NCBI GenBank assembly: GCA_014904845.1
Contig: MU119356.1
Coordinates: 66,998 to 130,997 of the forward strand
Source: Acephala macrosclerotiorum
Lineage: Eukaryota > Ascomycota > Leotiomycetes > Helotiales > Mollisiaceae
Length of the DNA: 64,000 nt
Reading direction: 5' to 3'
The translations under genes were made by a program, and so were the position numbers. Positions 22,655 to 34,416 of the stretch are shown in pieces. The notes under the pieces are model-generated. The model worked only from the letters and a program-made list of their open reading frames with translations. It did not search any database and was not told where the DNA came from. Position 1 is the first letter of the stretch. Every line of letters begins with the position of its first letter.

Positions 22655-22795
22655 AATCCGAAAGTGATTTCGCTTATAGTCCGTGTATAATCTGAGTCTG
22701 ATCAGCTTGTAAGCACGCTGTCACATTTGAGGCATGATAATAGTCGTGATTATTGTTGTTTTATTAGAGTCTCGTCAGATTGCGCCATCCCCGTG
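22655..22795. repeat. Dispersed repeat, copy 2
   Basis: This shares ordered blocks with the copy at 19985-20110 (CGTAATCC, TATAATCTGAGTCTGATC, GTGATTATTGTTGTTTTATTAGA, AGATTGCGC) in the same orientation. The two copies flank the GMC remnant and the P450 pseudogene. Confidence 0.55.
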
Positions 22796-23240
22796 ATATG
22801 AGTTAGCATAACTGCTCGTCTTTATGCTGTCGCGTCCCCGCGTTCTCGTAATATTCTACTGTCTTACTCTTGTCTATAGACTTTGGGGACGACTCTGCTT
22901 CTTCTGTGTATTCGGATATCCCAACAAGTAGCACCGCCCCTTATTTCATTCTAATAGCTTACGTAGCATCCAAAATCGCTAGTCCTAGAGCCCATCGCAC
23001 GGCGAGACTCGCGATCCTATTACGCTAGTGCCTCCTACGCGTAAGCGGAAGCCGTCGCAGAAAGAGCAGGAGGAGTATATATAGCGGAAACGCAAAGTAA
23101 GCAAAAATAGTAGTAAGTAGGAGAATATCGATCCGTAGCTTAATTTAGGCGTAGAGGACGACGAAGAGGAGGTTAGCAACACTACGGGTCTAAAAGACTA
23201 AGGAGACTACTGTTTCTATAGTATAATCTAGTATTAGTGC
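22796..23240. other. Spacer with possible transposase-tail relic
   Basis: Around 23035-23200 one frame reads KRKPSQKEQEEY and later GVEDDEEEV between several TAG codons. It resembles a decayed basic/acidic C-terminal tail of a transposase. The evidence is too thin to name a family. Confidence 0.25.
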
Positions 23241-25202
23241 TCAAGGCTTTCCAAAAGACTTCTCCGAAACAAATGTATCAGTCGCCTCGCCTTGTTCATC
23301 ACCCTGATCGCTAGGGCCCGTACTACTCGAAACACTGATCGTGACGCTTCTTTCGCCCATAGACGAGGAACGCTGGTCCTCCGCTGCATTCTCCTCTTCG
23401 ATTTTAACCCCTGACTCAGAGTGGTTTCTGCACACACCCGGAACCAGGTGTGAAGGTACATCTAACACAATATCTCCTACCAACTTTGCAATCGTGTCGC
23501 CAGCCAAGATCTTGAAGACAGGAACGTCGGCTTCGATTTCCCGCAGAAACCACGAACGAATCTCAACGGCGACCAAAGAGTCTATGCCTAGCTCGTCTAT
23601 CCCCGACGATAGGATGCGGGACTTATCGTGGTCGGGAGGGAGCTGAAGACATGCCTTGAGCTTAGTGAAGAAAGCCTCTGTCACGATTTCCAATACATCA
23701 TCTGATGTTTGGGCGTCTAGGAGTTGCATCTTGGTGGAGACGGCTGTTGGTTGGGCTTCGATGGGGCTTTGTCTGCTTTCCTCCGTTCGCAAGATATGCT
23801 GGAAACGAGGATCTTTGGACCAAGGGGCGTTATCGTCGTCCTGGAGCACGGATGGTAATTCTGCGATGATTTCGTGATTCCGACGACAAAGTGGATGTGA
23901 TGCCACTGTTGCTTCCGTGAGACAGATGTGGAAGGCACGCTCTGATAGGGTCTGAGCTGTGGTCTTTTCCATCTGGGTGTTCTGAACAGAGTAGTGACGG
24001 GTGCCATTGTTCAAGCCCACAACATCTCCCAAGTGCAACACTGAAGCAGCCAGTTCCTTCTCTCGTCGCTGCCGTGCAAGCGCCGCCATGAATGAGCCAG
24101 CTGCACTGCTAATCGACCGTCCTCGTTGGCCCGTAACGGCCAGGAGAGAAGAGAAAAGCACGAAGAAATCCAACTCTGCTGCGGAATACTGGAAAATCTC
24201 ATCAAGGTTCTGTGCCCCCTGAACCATCTTATGAAGAGTCTGTGGCAGTGCCTCAACCGGCATCTCAGAGAGTGTCACGTCTTGCTGCATGAACATGCCG
24301 CCATACCCAATACCTGCAATCGGCGGCCACTCCTTTTGAAGATCCTTCACTAAAGATGCGAGTGCGTGCTTATCAGCAACCATGTCTTCGAAAACCTTGA
24401 TCTTTAGTCCAAATGATTGAACATAATGAAGCCACCTCTCGTCGATATGATCTTGGCTAGTGACGACGATATTTCGTGCGCCGTGTTTGAACATCCAGTC
24501 GCACAGAGACTGGCTGAGCTGAGTTGGAAAGTGGAAGAGAGCATATTTTCGATCGGCTTTGAAAGTGATCTCGCTCTCGATTGGGAGAACCGGGATGGAG
24601 ACTGTGGAATATGCTTTCCAGTCGATGATGGTTGGGATAACATAGTTGCTTATTGATTTGCCGACAACCTCATTGACGTCGGTGACCGTCAGACGTATTT
24701 CACTTGAACAAGCAATTTGTCCCAGGGTCTTCTGACAAGCGTCGGCGAAAGGTGCTGCCGAGCTGAGTAGTACATGTTCCGTGGCACGAATTTCCATCTG
24801 ACTCGTTTTGATGCACGTATCTGGAAAACAGGATGCGATCAAGGATCCAGTTTTCTTTGCAGGAGCGGACGTGGAGCAGTCGATGAAGACTGAGACTTTA
24901 TTCGGCAAAGAAGATAGGATCTGACGCTTTGATGAATACGTAGTCACCTTGATCCATGTTTTGTCTTGTTCAGGGACGGATGAACAGGTTGTGAAGAAAG
25001 CGGTCATGTCCCTACGAGCAGCACCTTCTACGATGCCAGTCGCAAGCTCACGACAAGGTTCGTAGAGAAGCAAGACTGAGCCTTCCGCGCAGGTTGCCAA
25101 TATGCACTCGACTTGCATTTGATTGTACAATTGAGCGAGGAGTTGTGGTCTGTCCTCTTCTGGAAGCTCAGGGACTATCGCAGTCTTATCTTTGCGAGCC
25201 AC
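23241..25202 (-). pseudogene. PKS C-terminal fragment: dead KR plus ACP
   Basis: The 653-codon open stretch matches the end of a highly reducing PKS or PKS-NRPS: a linker to about 195, a ketoreductase at about 196-400, and an acyl-carrier domain with the phosphopantetheine site LGIDSLVAVEIR (Ser about 542). A 60-residue Ser/Glu-rich tail ends at 23241 and could be the start of a PKS-NRPS linker. The KR has lost its chemistry: the NADPH glycine loop is HFPTQLSQ (about 224-231), and the usual SNYxAAN catalytic block is SISSAAGS (about 363-370), so the Tyr and Asn are gone. An in-frame TGA lies just upstream and the sequence meets the AT island at about 25245, so KS, AT, DH and any MT/ER domains are missing. 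The fragment has no internal stop, unlike its neighbours. Confidence 0.85.
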
Positions 25203-26028
25203 GACTCTCGAACCGTTACTGCTTCAAATGGCAACGGTCGTGATATTCAATTTTTTATTTTTTAATATTTTAAACGTTTTATTTTTAAATTATTAAAAAA
25301 TATATTAATCAAATTTAATTAATTTTAATTTATTAAAAAAAATTATTTTTATTTTTAAATTAATTAATCGAATTTAATAATTATTTTTATCGAATAAAAA
25401 AATTAATATTTAATTATTTTCGATTTTCGATTATTAATAATAATATTTATAATCGTTTTCGAATTTTTAAAAAAGATTATTTTATTTTTATTTTAAAATA
25501 TATTAATATATTTGTAATATATTTTTATAAAATAATATAAAAATTTAATTTATATAATAAAATAATAAAAAATCAAATTATAAAAACGTAATATTTATTT
25601 CGAAATATTAATTAATAATTTTTTTTAAATATATAAAATTATAAAAAATATAAAATTTTATTTTAAATATTTAATAAATATATTATTATTATTATTATTA
25701 TTCAATTTTTTTATTAAATATTTTTATTAATATTTTTTATTCGTTTAATAATAAATTTTTTTATTTAAAATTAAATTTAAAATTTAATTTTTAATTTAAA
25801 ATAAATTTTTTTAAATTTCTTTAAATTAATAAATATATTATTTGTATTTATATTAAATTTTTATAATTAAATTTATTATACGAATTTAATAAAAAATTTT
25901 AAAAAGTATTTATAATAAATTATTAATTTAAAATTAAATAATTTACGTATTATAAATTATTTAATTTATTTTTAATTTTTATTAATATATAATTTATTTT
26001 TAAATTTATTTTAAAACATTTTATTTAT

Positions 26029-26236
26029 TGTTAATATTACTAGAAATATTTATTATTAGTAATAAATCAAAAACGAAATAAATAAATAAACTGAATAATT
26101 CGTTGATTGATTATTTTGTTCTAAATCTAATAAGCGCGCAAAAATTGAAAAATATAATCTCAATTCTAGCGCAAGCGGCGCTAGTCCCGATCTGGCCTAG
26201 TACTGCACGTGACTACTAAACTAATATTGTACTCAC
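26029..26236. repeat. Left LTR (208 bp)
   Basis: It includes the GC-containing core CTAGCGCAAGCGGCGCTAG and CCCGATCTGGCCTA, and GCACGTGACTACTAAA near the end. Most differences from the right LTR are C/T or G/A. Confidence 0.85.
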
Positions 26237-29200
26237 TGGCAATTCTTTTTTTGTAACAAGAACTGATTTAATTCAACCATCTAAAAAACGCTATTATTTT
26301 CTTTTTTTATTGTAATTCGTTAATACGTAAAACTCGTTATATTTTAATGTAAAAATCATGTGATTAAACTTTGAGAACAACGCTAATAGACTAGCGCTAT
26401 TCTCGAAGTTCGTCGAGAATTATAAACGCCGAGATTAAAATAATTCCTTTTTTTTTGGCCTTATAAATTAAACAATTACAAAATTCGAAATATAATATAA
26501 AAATTTTTATTTTTTTATTTTTTTTTTTAATAAGTATTTTTTTTAATTTTTTGTACTATTTTTATTGTTCTTTTTTTTTTTAATTTATTCTTTTATTCGA
26601 ATCTTAAAATAATTCGTATTTAGAAACTTTTTCAAAGTTTTATTAAATATTGATTTTATTATAATATTTATTAAATTATTTTAATTGTTAATTTATTGAA
26701 TTTCTTATAATTTTTTACGTTTATACGATTAACGAAAAATTATAATATCGATTATAAGATACTTTTCTTTGATCGTTTTTAATTTGATTAAATACTCGTA
26801 TAACGGATATAAGTCTATATAAACGATTATCGAGATTTTAAAAAAATCGAATTATTAAATAATTATATTAATAATAAATTCGATTACAATTATTATATCG
26901 ATTTTTTTTATTATATTATATATCTCAAAAATTAGAACGTTTTTAATAACGCGTTTGCTTTTAATAAAACTATAGTAAATAAAATTTCTTTTGATCTCGA
27001 ATTTTTTATCGTTTAATTAACGTTTATTTATTAAAATAATTTTATATTTAATTTAAAAATTAAAATCTTTATTATTTACAAATAAACTATCGATAAAAAC
27101 GAAAATTTTTATTGTAAACAAATCGAAAATAATATATTTGAATCTTTGATTTAAATTTTTAATTTGTTATTTTAATTTTTTATTTAATGTAATAATTTTT
27201 TTTTTATTGAATTTTAATATTAAATAATAATAAATAAATCGAAAATTGTTTCAAATTAATAAATTGTAATAATATAAATTTCTTTAATTCGTTGTTTTCA
27301 ATATTTAATTTAAAAATTAAATGATTTAATATTTATTAATTTAATTTTTTTATTTTTATTTTTTTGTTATAATTGAATTGTATTTTCGAATTAAATTAAA
27401 ACGCATTTATTAAAAATCAATAATATTTCTAGTATTAAAATTTTTTTAGATTTAATTAAAAATTTAATTTTATTGAATTCGTTTTTCTCGAAAGTAAAAA
27501 ATTTTTTTTTGTTAGTATAAATATATCGTCGATTTATATTTTAATAACGTCGAAGAATTTTTTAATAATTGTAATTAGAAAATAAAAATCGTATATCGAC
27601 GTAATTATAAATAGTTTTTTTTTATAATATTTGTAATACGTAATTTATTAATATATTTTTATTTTCGTAATTTTATATAAAAATTTTAAAATAATTATAA
27701 TCGTATTTAATAAATATAAATAGTAAATTTTTTTCGATAAACGTATTAATATAAATAGTTAAAAATTTATCGTAGATTGAATATAAATTTGAGTAATATT
27801 ACGAAATTATATTTTAATTTTTTTATTTAAAAATTGAATTAAAAAAAGTATTAAAGCGATAATTAATCGTTAATTAATTTTTTGTATTATCGAGAATTGT
27901 ATAAAAAATTTTTTTTTTTTCGTCGTTATATTTTTAAATTATTAATTTCGATTTCTCGTAAAAAATATCAATAATTTTATTTTTAATTTTATTGATTAAT
28001 CTCGAATTGAAAATTCGAATTTTAGTATATTTATTAAAATCGTATTAAACGAAATTAAAAACTTTTTTTATAATTAAATTATTAATTTTTTTTTTAAAAC
28101 GTTTTAAATAATTATTTAAAAATTGTAATTATATTTTTTTTTTATAGTTTTAATAATAACTTTATATCGCTTTTTTTTTTATTTGTTATAAAAACTATAA
28201 AAATTTTAATTTTTTCGACAATAATAATAAAAAATTAATTATTAAAATTTTTGAAATTTTTTTCGTCGTTTTTAATAAAATTATAATATTTATTTTGTTT
28301 AAATTTTTTATTATATACGTTTTTATTTTATAATTCTTTTAAGCGTTTTTAATTATATTTTTTAATTGATTTTTCGTTTATTTCGTTCGATTGAAAAAAC
28401 TAAATTTTTTTTTTTGGATTTTTTTAATTATTTTTTTGATTATTAATTCGATTATAAATCTCTAGTATTTTTTTTTTTGTATAATAAAATTTAACGATCA
28501 TTAAACGAAAACTAATCAATTCGTAAAATATATCGATTATATATATTTTTTTATTAATTACTAATAATTTGTATAGTTTTTTTTATTCGCTTTTTTTACG
28601 TTAAACGCGTATTTTAAATAGAATTAATAAATCTAATATAAACTTCATATTTGAATCGTTTCTTATTAAAAGCGCGTTATTAATTTAATATTAAATATAT
28701 AAACGACGTATTTTTTTTAGTAGTTATTCGAATTGTTTTAATTTTTTTAATAATTAATAACGACGACGTATTGTTATTAATTATTTTAAAGCATATTTCA
28801 AAGACTAATAATATAAATATAATATCGTTCGATTCTATCGAATCGTTAACAACTTTAATTATTATTTGTAAGATTATATTTTTATCGATTTGTTTTTCGA
28901 TTAATTCGTTGTAAATAATTTTATAAACTCGACATAATAAAATATAATATTTTTTTATTTTTTTTACATTATTATAAATTTCAACGAATATTTTCTTGAT
29001 TTCAATCGCTATTATTTTAGCGTTTTATTGAAATTCTATAAACGAAAAATTTTTTTCAATATTATAAACGATATAATTCGATAGTTTTTAATATATATCG
29101 ATTTAATATATACGTAGTATATTTTATATTGTTTTTATAGATATATTTTTTATGAATTTAACAATTTGAAATACTATAAACGAGTTTATTATTTGTAAAA

Positions 29201-32108
29201 TTGATTTTTTATTTAAATATAAAACGTCGACAATAATCGAATAATTGAATTTATAATTATTTTATAAAATAAATTTAAATTTTTCAAATAATTATTTATG
29301 TATTTGATAGTAGTAATAATATTTAATAAGATATTAAATATATTTTATATTTATATTATAATTAATTCATTGAAATTTTTTTATAAAACGTCGTATCAAT
29401 AAATAATTAAAACGTTTATACAATTAATATAATTCTATATCGATAAAATGATTTCAAATTAAACTTTTTTTTAATTGATATAATAGTATTTATAAGTAAT
29501 CTTATTTTCTTATAATAGAAACGATTTTATTTCTTTGAATCAAAACATTCTTTAGATTATCGAGTTTTATACTTATAGTATTTATATTTTAAATACAAAA
29601 TAAAAAAAATATATTTGTAAAAATAATGTAAAAAATAATAATATTTAATAAAGTATTAATTCGAATAATTTTTTGCGATAAAACAATGTTTTTATTAAAG
29701 TGAATCTTATAAATTTCGATCGTAAATATATTTAATTAAACGCTAATATCAAACTTTTGTAATACTATAAATTGCAATTAATTAACAATTAATATTTCGA
29801 CGATTCTATTGTTCGATATAATTTCTTGAAAAATCTTTAAAAAGTATCGATTTTCGAAAATAAAAAATGAATATTAATTCGATTCGAATAATTTAAATTG
29901 TAATAATAAAATATTGAATATATTTTCTCTCGTAATAATATAACAAATAAATTGATCATTTAAAATGATTATTGTTTACGTATTATCGATCTTTTTAAAC
30001 TCAATAAAATAATTTTTATTTTCGTTCTTTATTTCTATATTTATTAGTAATTGATCAATTTCTATTATTTAATTATTTTCTAATAAATTTTTCATTTTTT
30101 CGATTTTAGTAAAAAAGTTCTAATAATAAACTATTGTAATATTTCGATCTACTGTATATTGAGTTTACTATTGAAACTTTATATATATTTATTATCGCTT
30201 TTTTATCGTATACTTTATTAATTAGTATTTCGATTTATTATAAATATAGTATTTCTTTTAATATAATTCTCTTTGAAATCTATAATTTTTACGATATTTA
30301 CTTCGAAAATTTTCTCGATTTTAATATTCTCGATTTTATATTCGATCGCATTTTCTATTTCGTTTTTTATAAATACGATTGATTTAATTCTAATTAAACT
30401 CGTTTTTCTTTTGATTTTAAAAAGTAAAATCTAAATTATATTACTATATTTCACGTGATCGTATCGCAGTATCTACTACTGATCGCAATTTAATATAAAC
30501 GCTTTTAAAAGTATTAATAAACTTATAAAAAACAAAATTACACTTTTTAATATTTCGATAATAAATTTAATTGAATTTTTTAAAATTGATCGAAAAATAT
30601 TTATAAATATTTCAATTTAATTTTTATTAAATTAATCGTAATAATTTTTATTAGAATTATTTCTCTCTATAAAAATATATATAATTAGCGATTTTTTTCA
30701 ATTTTAAAATAAATTTTTATTATTATTATTAGTATAATAAAATGGAATTTTTTTTTTAAAAGTTTATCGAAATAAAACGCGTTTATACGTTTTATAAAAT
30801 TAATAGAAAATATTTTATCGTATTAATTTTAAAATAGTTTAATTTTATTACAATAATTATAAAAAATCGATAGTTTATAATTAAAAATATCGTATAACTT
30901 TTTATTATATTTTTTATTATTAATATAAATTTTTATTAAATTTGTAAATAATTTAATAAAAATATTTTATAGATTATTATATTGATTCGATTGTTATTAA
31001 GCAAATTACTAGTAAATAAATTGAGTATTTTGTATTATATTAAACAAGTTCGTATTTGTAAAAAGAATTACAATAAAAAAAGTATAAAAAGTATTCGTAA
31101 AAATAATCGTATTCGTAGTAAAAGAATTCGTACTAGTAATTGAAATCGTGAGAATAATTATATTTTAATTATTAAATACTAATATTGAAATACTTTGATT
31201 TATTAATTAAATTGATTAATTTTATCGAAAGAAAATTTTTTTATTTTTCAATTAATTGATAATTTTTATTTGTATTTATTTATAAAATTTTTCTTATTAA
31301 AAAACTTTTTTCAAATTATTAATAATAAACTTTTTATTTTTCGATATTTAAACTTCGTAAATACGTAAAAAGTCTTGTAAACGACGTATAAAATCTTTAT
31401 ATGTCAAACGTAAAAATTTTTACGAGCAATTCTTAAAGTTCTCTTAAAAGTATTTTTATAAATTGTAATTAAAATATTTTTTTTTTTTATATACTTTAAA
31501 ACGATAAAAAATATATTTATTTAAAATTATTTTATTGAGATTTTTATTGTTCGTAAAATCGATATTTTTTTTTTATTTGTTTTTATCGTAAAAAAATTTA
31601 ATCTTAAACAAATTTACTATTTTAAAAAATAATTATATAATAAATAATAAAAAAATTAAAAGTTTTAATTCGAATTCGAATAAATATTATTATTAATATT
31701 TATATACTTTTAATCAAATAACGAATAAAAACGTAAAAAAAATTTTAAGAATTCGTTTTTAATATAAATTCGAGTAAATTAATACAAATTTAAAATTGTT
31801 TTCGTATTTTTTTATTCGTTTTTCGTAAACGTTATTATTTTGCATAGTAAACGTAAACTTGAAAAATAAATACAAGTTTAAAATCGTTTTTATATTGTTT
31901 TCTTTAAATTTTTAATAATTTCAATATTTTCGACGCGTTTTTATAAAAAAGTTTTTATAAATTCTCGTTTTTTCGAAAGTATATTAATTATTTTAAGTAC
32001 TTTTTTACAAAGAGTAAACTATTTAAAGAATTTATTTTCTTTTGTAAATCAATTTTTTTTAAATAAAAATCTAACTATTTCGTAATTAATTGAACAATTA
32101 TTGATTAG

Positions 32109-32316
32109 TATTAATATTACTAAAAATACTTATTACTAATAATAAATCAAAAATAAAATAAACAAATAAATTAAATAATTCGTTGATTAATTGTTTTATT
32201 TTAAATCTAATAAGTGCACAAAAGTTAAAAAATATAATCTCAACTCTAGCGCAAGCGGCGCTAGTCCCGATCTGGCCTAATATCGCACGTGACTACTAAA
32301 TTAATATTGTATTTAC
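32109..32316. repeat. Right LTR (208 bp)
   Basis: This aligns end to end with the left LTR. It is followed by ATTTAT, matching the bases before the left LTR. Confidence 0.85.
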
Positions 32317-33072
32317 ATTTATTAATAAAATCGAATTAATTATTATTATACGAATTATATAATTATATTAATATTAATATTTTATTATTTTCAAATTTCA
32401 ATTTAAAATTTATAATTTAAAAAAAGTTTATTTATTATTTAAATTTATATTTTTTATTTTTAATTTTTATAATTTTATAAATTTTTTATTTTAATTATTT
32501 AAAAAAAAAAAAAAAAAAAAAATTTAATATTACGAATATTATTAAAAAATATATATATATATTATATATTAAATAAAAATATAAAATAAAATAAAATTTT
32601 AAAATTTTAAAAAAAATAATTTAAAAATAATTTAAAAATAATTTTATATATATATATATATATTTTTATAAATTTTATAAAAAAAGATTTATTTAAAAAT
32701 ATATATTAATAAATATAAAAAAAGTCGTTATAATATAATTATAATAATACATTATATAATAATTAATATTTTTACAATTTTATAATTTTATAATTTTAAT
32801 AAAATAATATATTTTAATTATATAATTTATTATAATTATAATTATTTTTAATAAAAAAAAAAACAATTACTATTGTAATTTAATGCAAAAACAATATTTC
32901 GATTATTTTTCGAAAATATCGATTTTTAGATTTTTCGAAAGTTGCACAACTCGACCACATAGTGTGCCGTAGTTTGGAACTTCACTTCCCCCGCAGTATT
33001 ATTCACCAGAAAATACCACGCACATCTCCATCCACCATTCTGAGCAGCTGATCGACAAAACAAGCCGCCGAC

Positions 33073-33756
33073 ATGTCTGAAGCACCCGAAAACATCGTCG
33101 AACAGGCCTATGATCACATCGCACAATGGTATCTGGAATGGGTCGAAAGCGATAAGTCACCACGCGAAAGATACGCAAAGAAACTTCTTGACAAATTGCC
33201 GCCTTCACCATGCGTTCTAGAGCTCGGCTGTGGCCCCGGTGTGCCTGTACTGAACATGCTGCTCGACCACGGAGCTCAAGTGACAGCAAACGACATCTCT
33301 GCCAAGCAAATCGAAATGGCTAAAGCTCGTTGCCCGCGTGCAAAGTTCCTCGCTGGCAACATGGCCACACTCACGTTCGAAGCTGAGAGCTTCCACGGCG
33401 CACTCAGCTTCTACACTCTGTTTCACCTCCCTCGCTCCCAACTAAAGGATATGCTCGCCAAGATCTACGGATGGATGAAGCCTGGTGGTCTCTTCGTTTT
33501 CAACCTTGCAGTCATTGATGAAGAGGAGATTCATGGCGAGATGATGGGTTATGGGATGTTTTGGAGCAGCTACGGAGTGCATGAAAATTGCGACATATTG
33601 AAACAAGTAGGCTTCGAATTGTTGGAGGTTGAGAAAGTGAATGCAGGTGATGGCAATTTGGAGGAGGATGAACCAGATTACGATTCTGAGTTTCTTTGGG
33701 TGATGGCACGAAAGCCGGAGGCTAGCAAAGGAAAGAAGTCAGAAGCCTTTAGTTAA
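33073..33756 (+). CDS. Class I SAM-dependent methyltransferase, intact
   Basis: An intronless 227-residue protein. Motif I is VLELGCGPGVPVL (about 48-60), with an acidic residue closing the second strand in VTANDIS (about 70), LAGNMATL (motif II region), GALSFYTLFHL (motif IV) and KPGGLFVFNLA (post-motif). This is a small-molecule methyltransferase of the Methyltransf_11/25 type. The ATG at 33073 follows a CCGCCGAC context. The gene begins about 140 bp from the AT island and lies between the truncated PKS and the dead ABC transporter, yet it has no stop or frameshift. It could be the surviving tailoring enzyme of that locus or an unrelated gene kept for another role. The substrate cannot be read from sequence. 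Confidence 0.88.
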   Translation: MSEAPENIVEQAYDHIAQWYLEWVESDKSPRERYAKKLLDKLPPSPCVLELGCGPGVPVLNMLLDHGAQVTANDISAKQIEMAKARCPRAKFLAGNMATLTFEAESFHGALSFYTLFHLPRSQLKDMLAKIYGWMKPGGLFVFNLAVIDEEEIHGEMMGYGMFWSSYGVHENCDILKQVGFELLEVEKVNAGDGNLEEDEPDYDSEFLWVMARKPEASKGKKSEAFS

Positions 33757-34416
33757 TTAAATTAATTAGTAAATTAGCAACGCCCCAGCCATTTCGCTGA
33801 TACCCTTACAGTCAATTGCAGACCCCAAATCATTCGATTGGAGCCAGGTTAGGAGCGACTGCGTACCTGGAAGATCGTAATACTGATATGAAGTAGGTTA
33901 TTCCCAGCACTCAACTAAAATGGACCTCGTGCTACCACGGGTGAGAGTCGTTAGCCAAGTCTGTCACAATTGCAAATGACAGGAAATGGATTGGCGGGAG
34001 CTTTGGAATGAAGGTACGGATGCGGTCATGGATATAACCCTAGGTGGTTTTTGTGAGATTCTCTATGGCCAGCGAGACGATGAGGATGAGCGCAGGTAGT
34101 ATCATCCTAATAAATGCTATGATGATAACCCTCTTGCGCAAATTTCCCGCTCAGGCTTGATCTGGAGGAACTATTACTCAAAGACAAATAACTCAGATGT
34201 GAGAGCTAGCACCGTACATCGCAGTGGCACGCCGGTTTATAAACTGATGTTGAAAAGGGTGGTGTGACAAAGGGCCAAGGCCTCTTTTCTATCATATGTT
34301 CTTCAATAGACGAACGGGGTATCTATCATTACATGCAATTTTCCACACGTACTCTCCTCCTCTGAACTCTGTCGAAATTCCTTGAAAAGAAAAACACCGC
34401 CCCCGTAGCATTGACA
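33757..34416. other. Intergenic, no gene seen
   Basis: 3' flanks of the convergent methyltransferase and ABC transporter pseudogene. No domain or repeat is recognised. Confidence 0.4.

Larger units (their letters stand above)
26029..32316. mobile_element. LTR retrotransposon, about 6.3 kb, hypermutated
   Basis: The LTR copies at 26029-26236 and 32109-32316 have the same length and share the exact core CTAGCGCAAGCGGCGCTAG with flanking sequence. They begin TGTTAATATTA (left) and TATTAATATTA (right, G-to-A). (A)TTTAT precedes the left LTR and follows the right LTR, as a 5-6 bp target duplication. TGGC directly after the left LTR could begin a tRNA primer site, suggesting plus orientation. The gag/pol frames are destroyed, so the superfamily cannot be read. 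Confidence 0.85.
25225..32935. repeat. Large AT-rich hypermutated island
   Basis: About 7.7 kb with no open reading frames. It replaces the missing 5' part of the PKS. It contains a recognisable LTR retrotransposon (26029-32316) nested in more AT-rich flanks (25225-26028 and 32323-32935) of unknown origin. Cytosines in the outer flanks are mostly in CpG; inside the retrotransposon other contexts survive more often. Confidence 0.8.
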
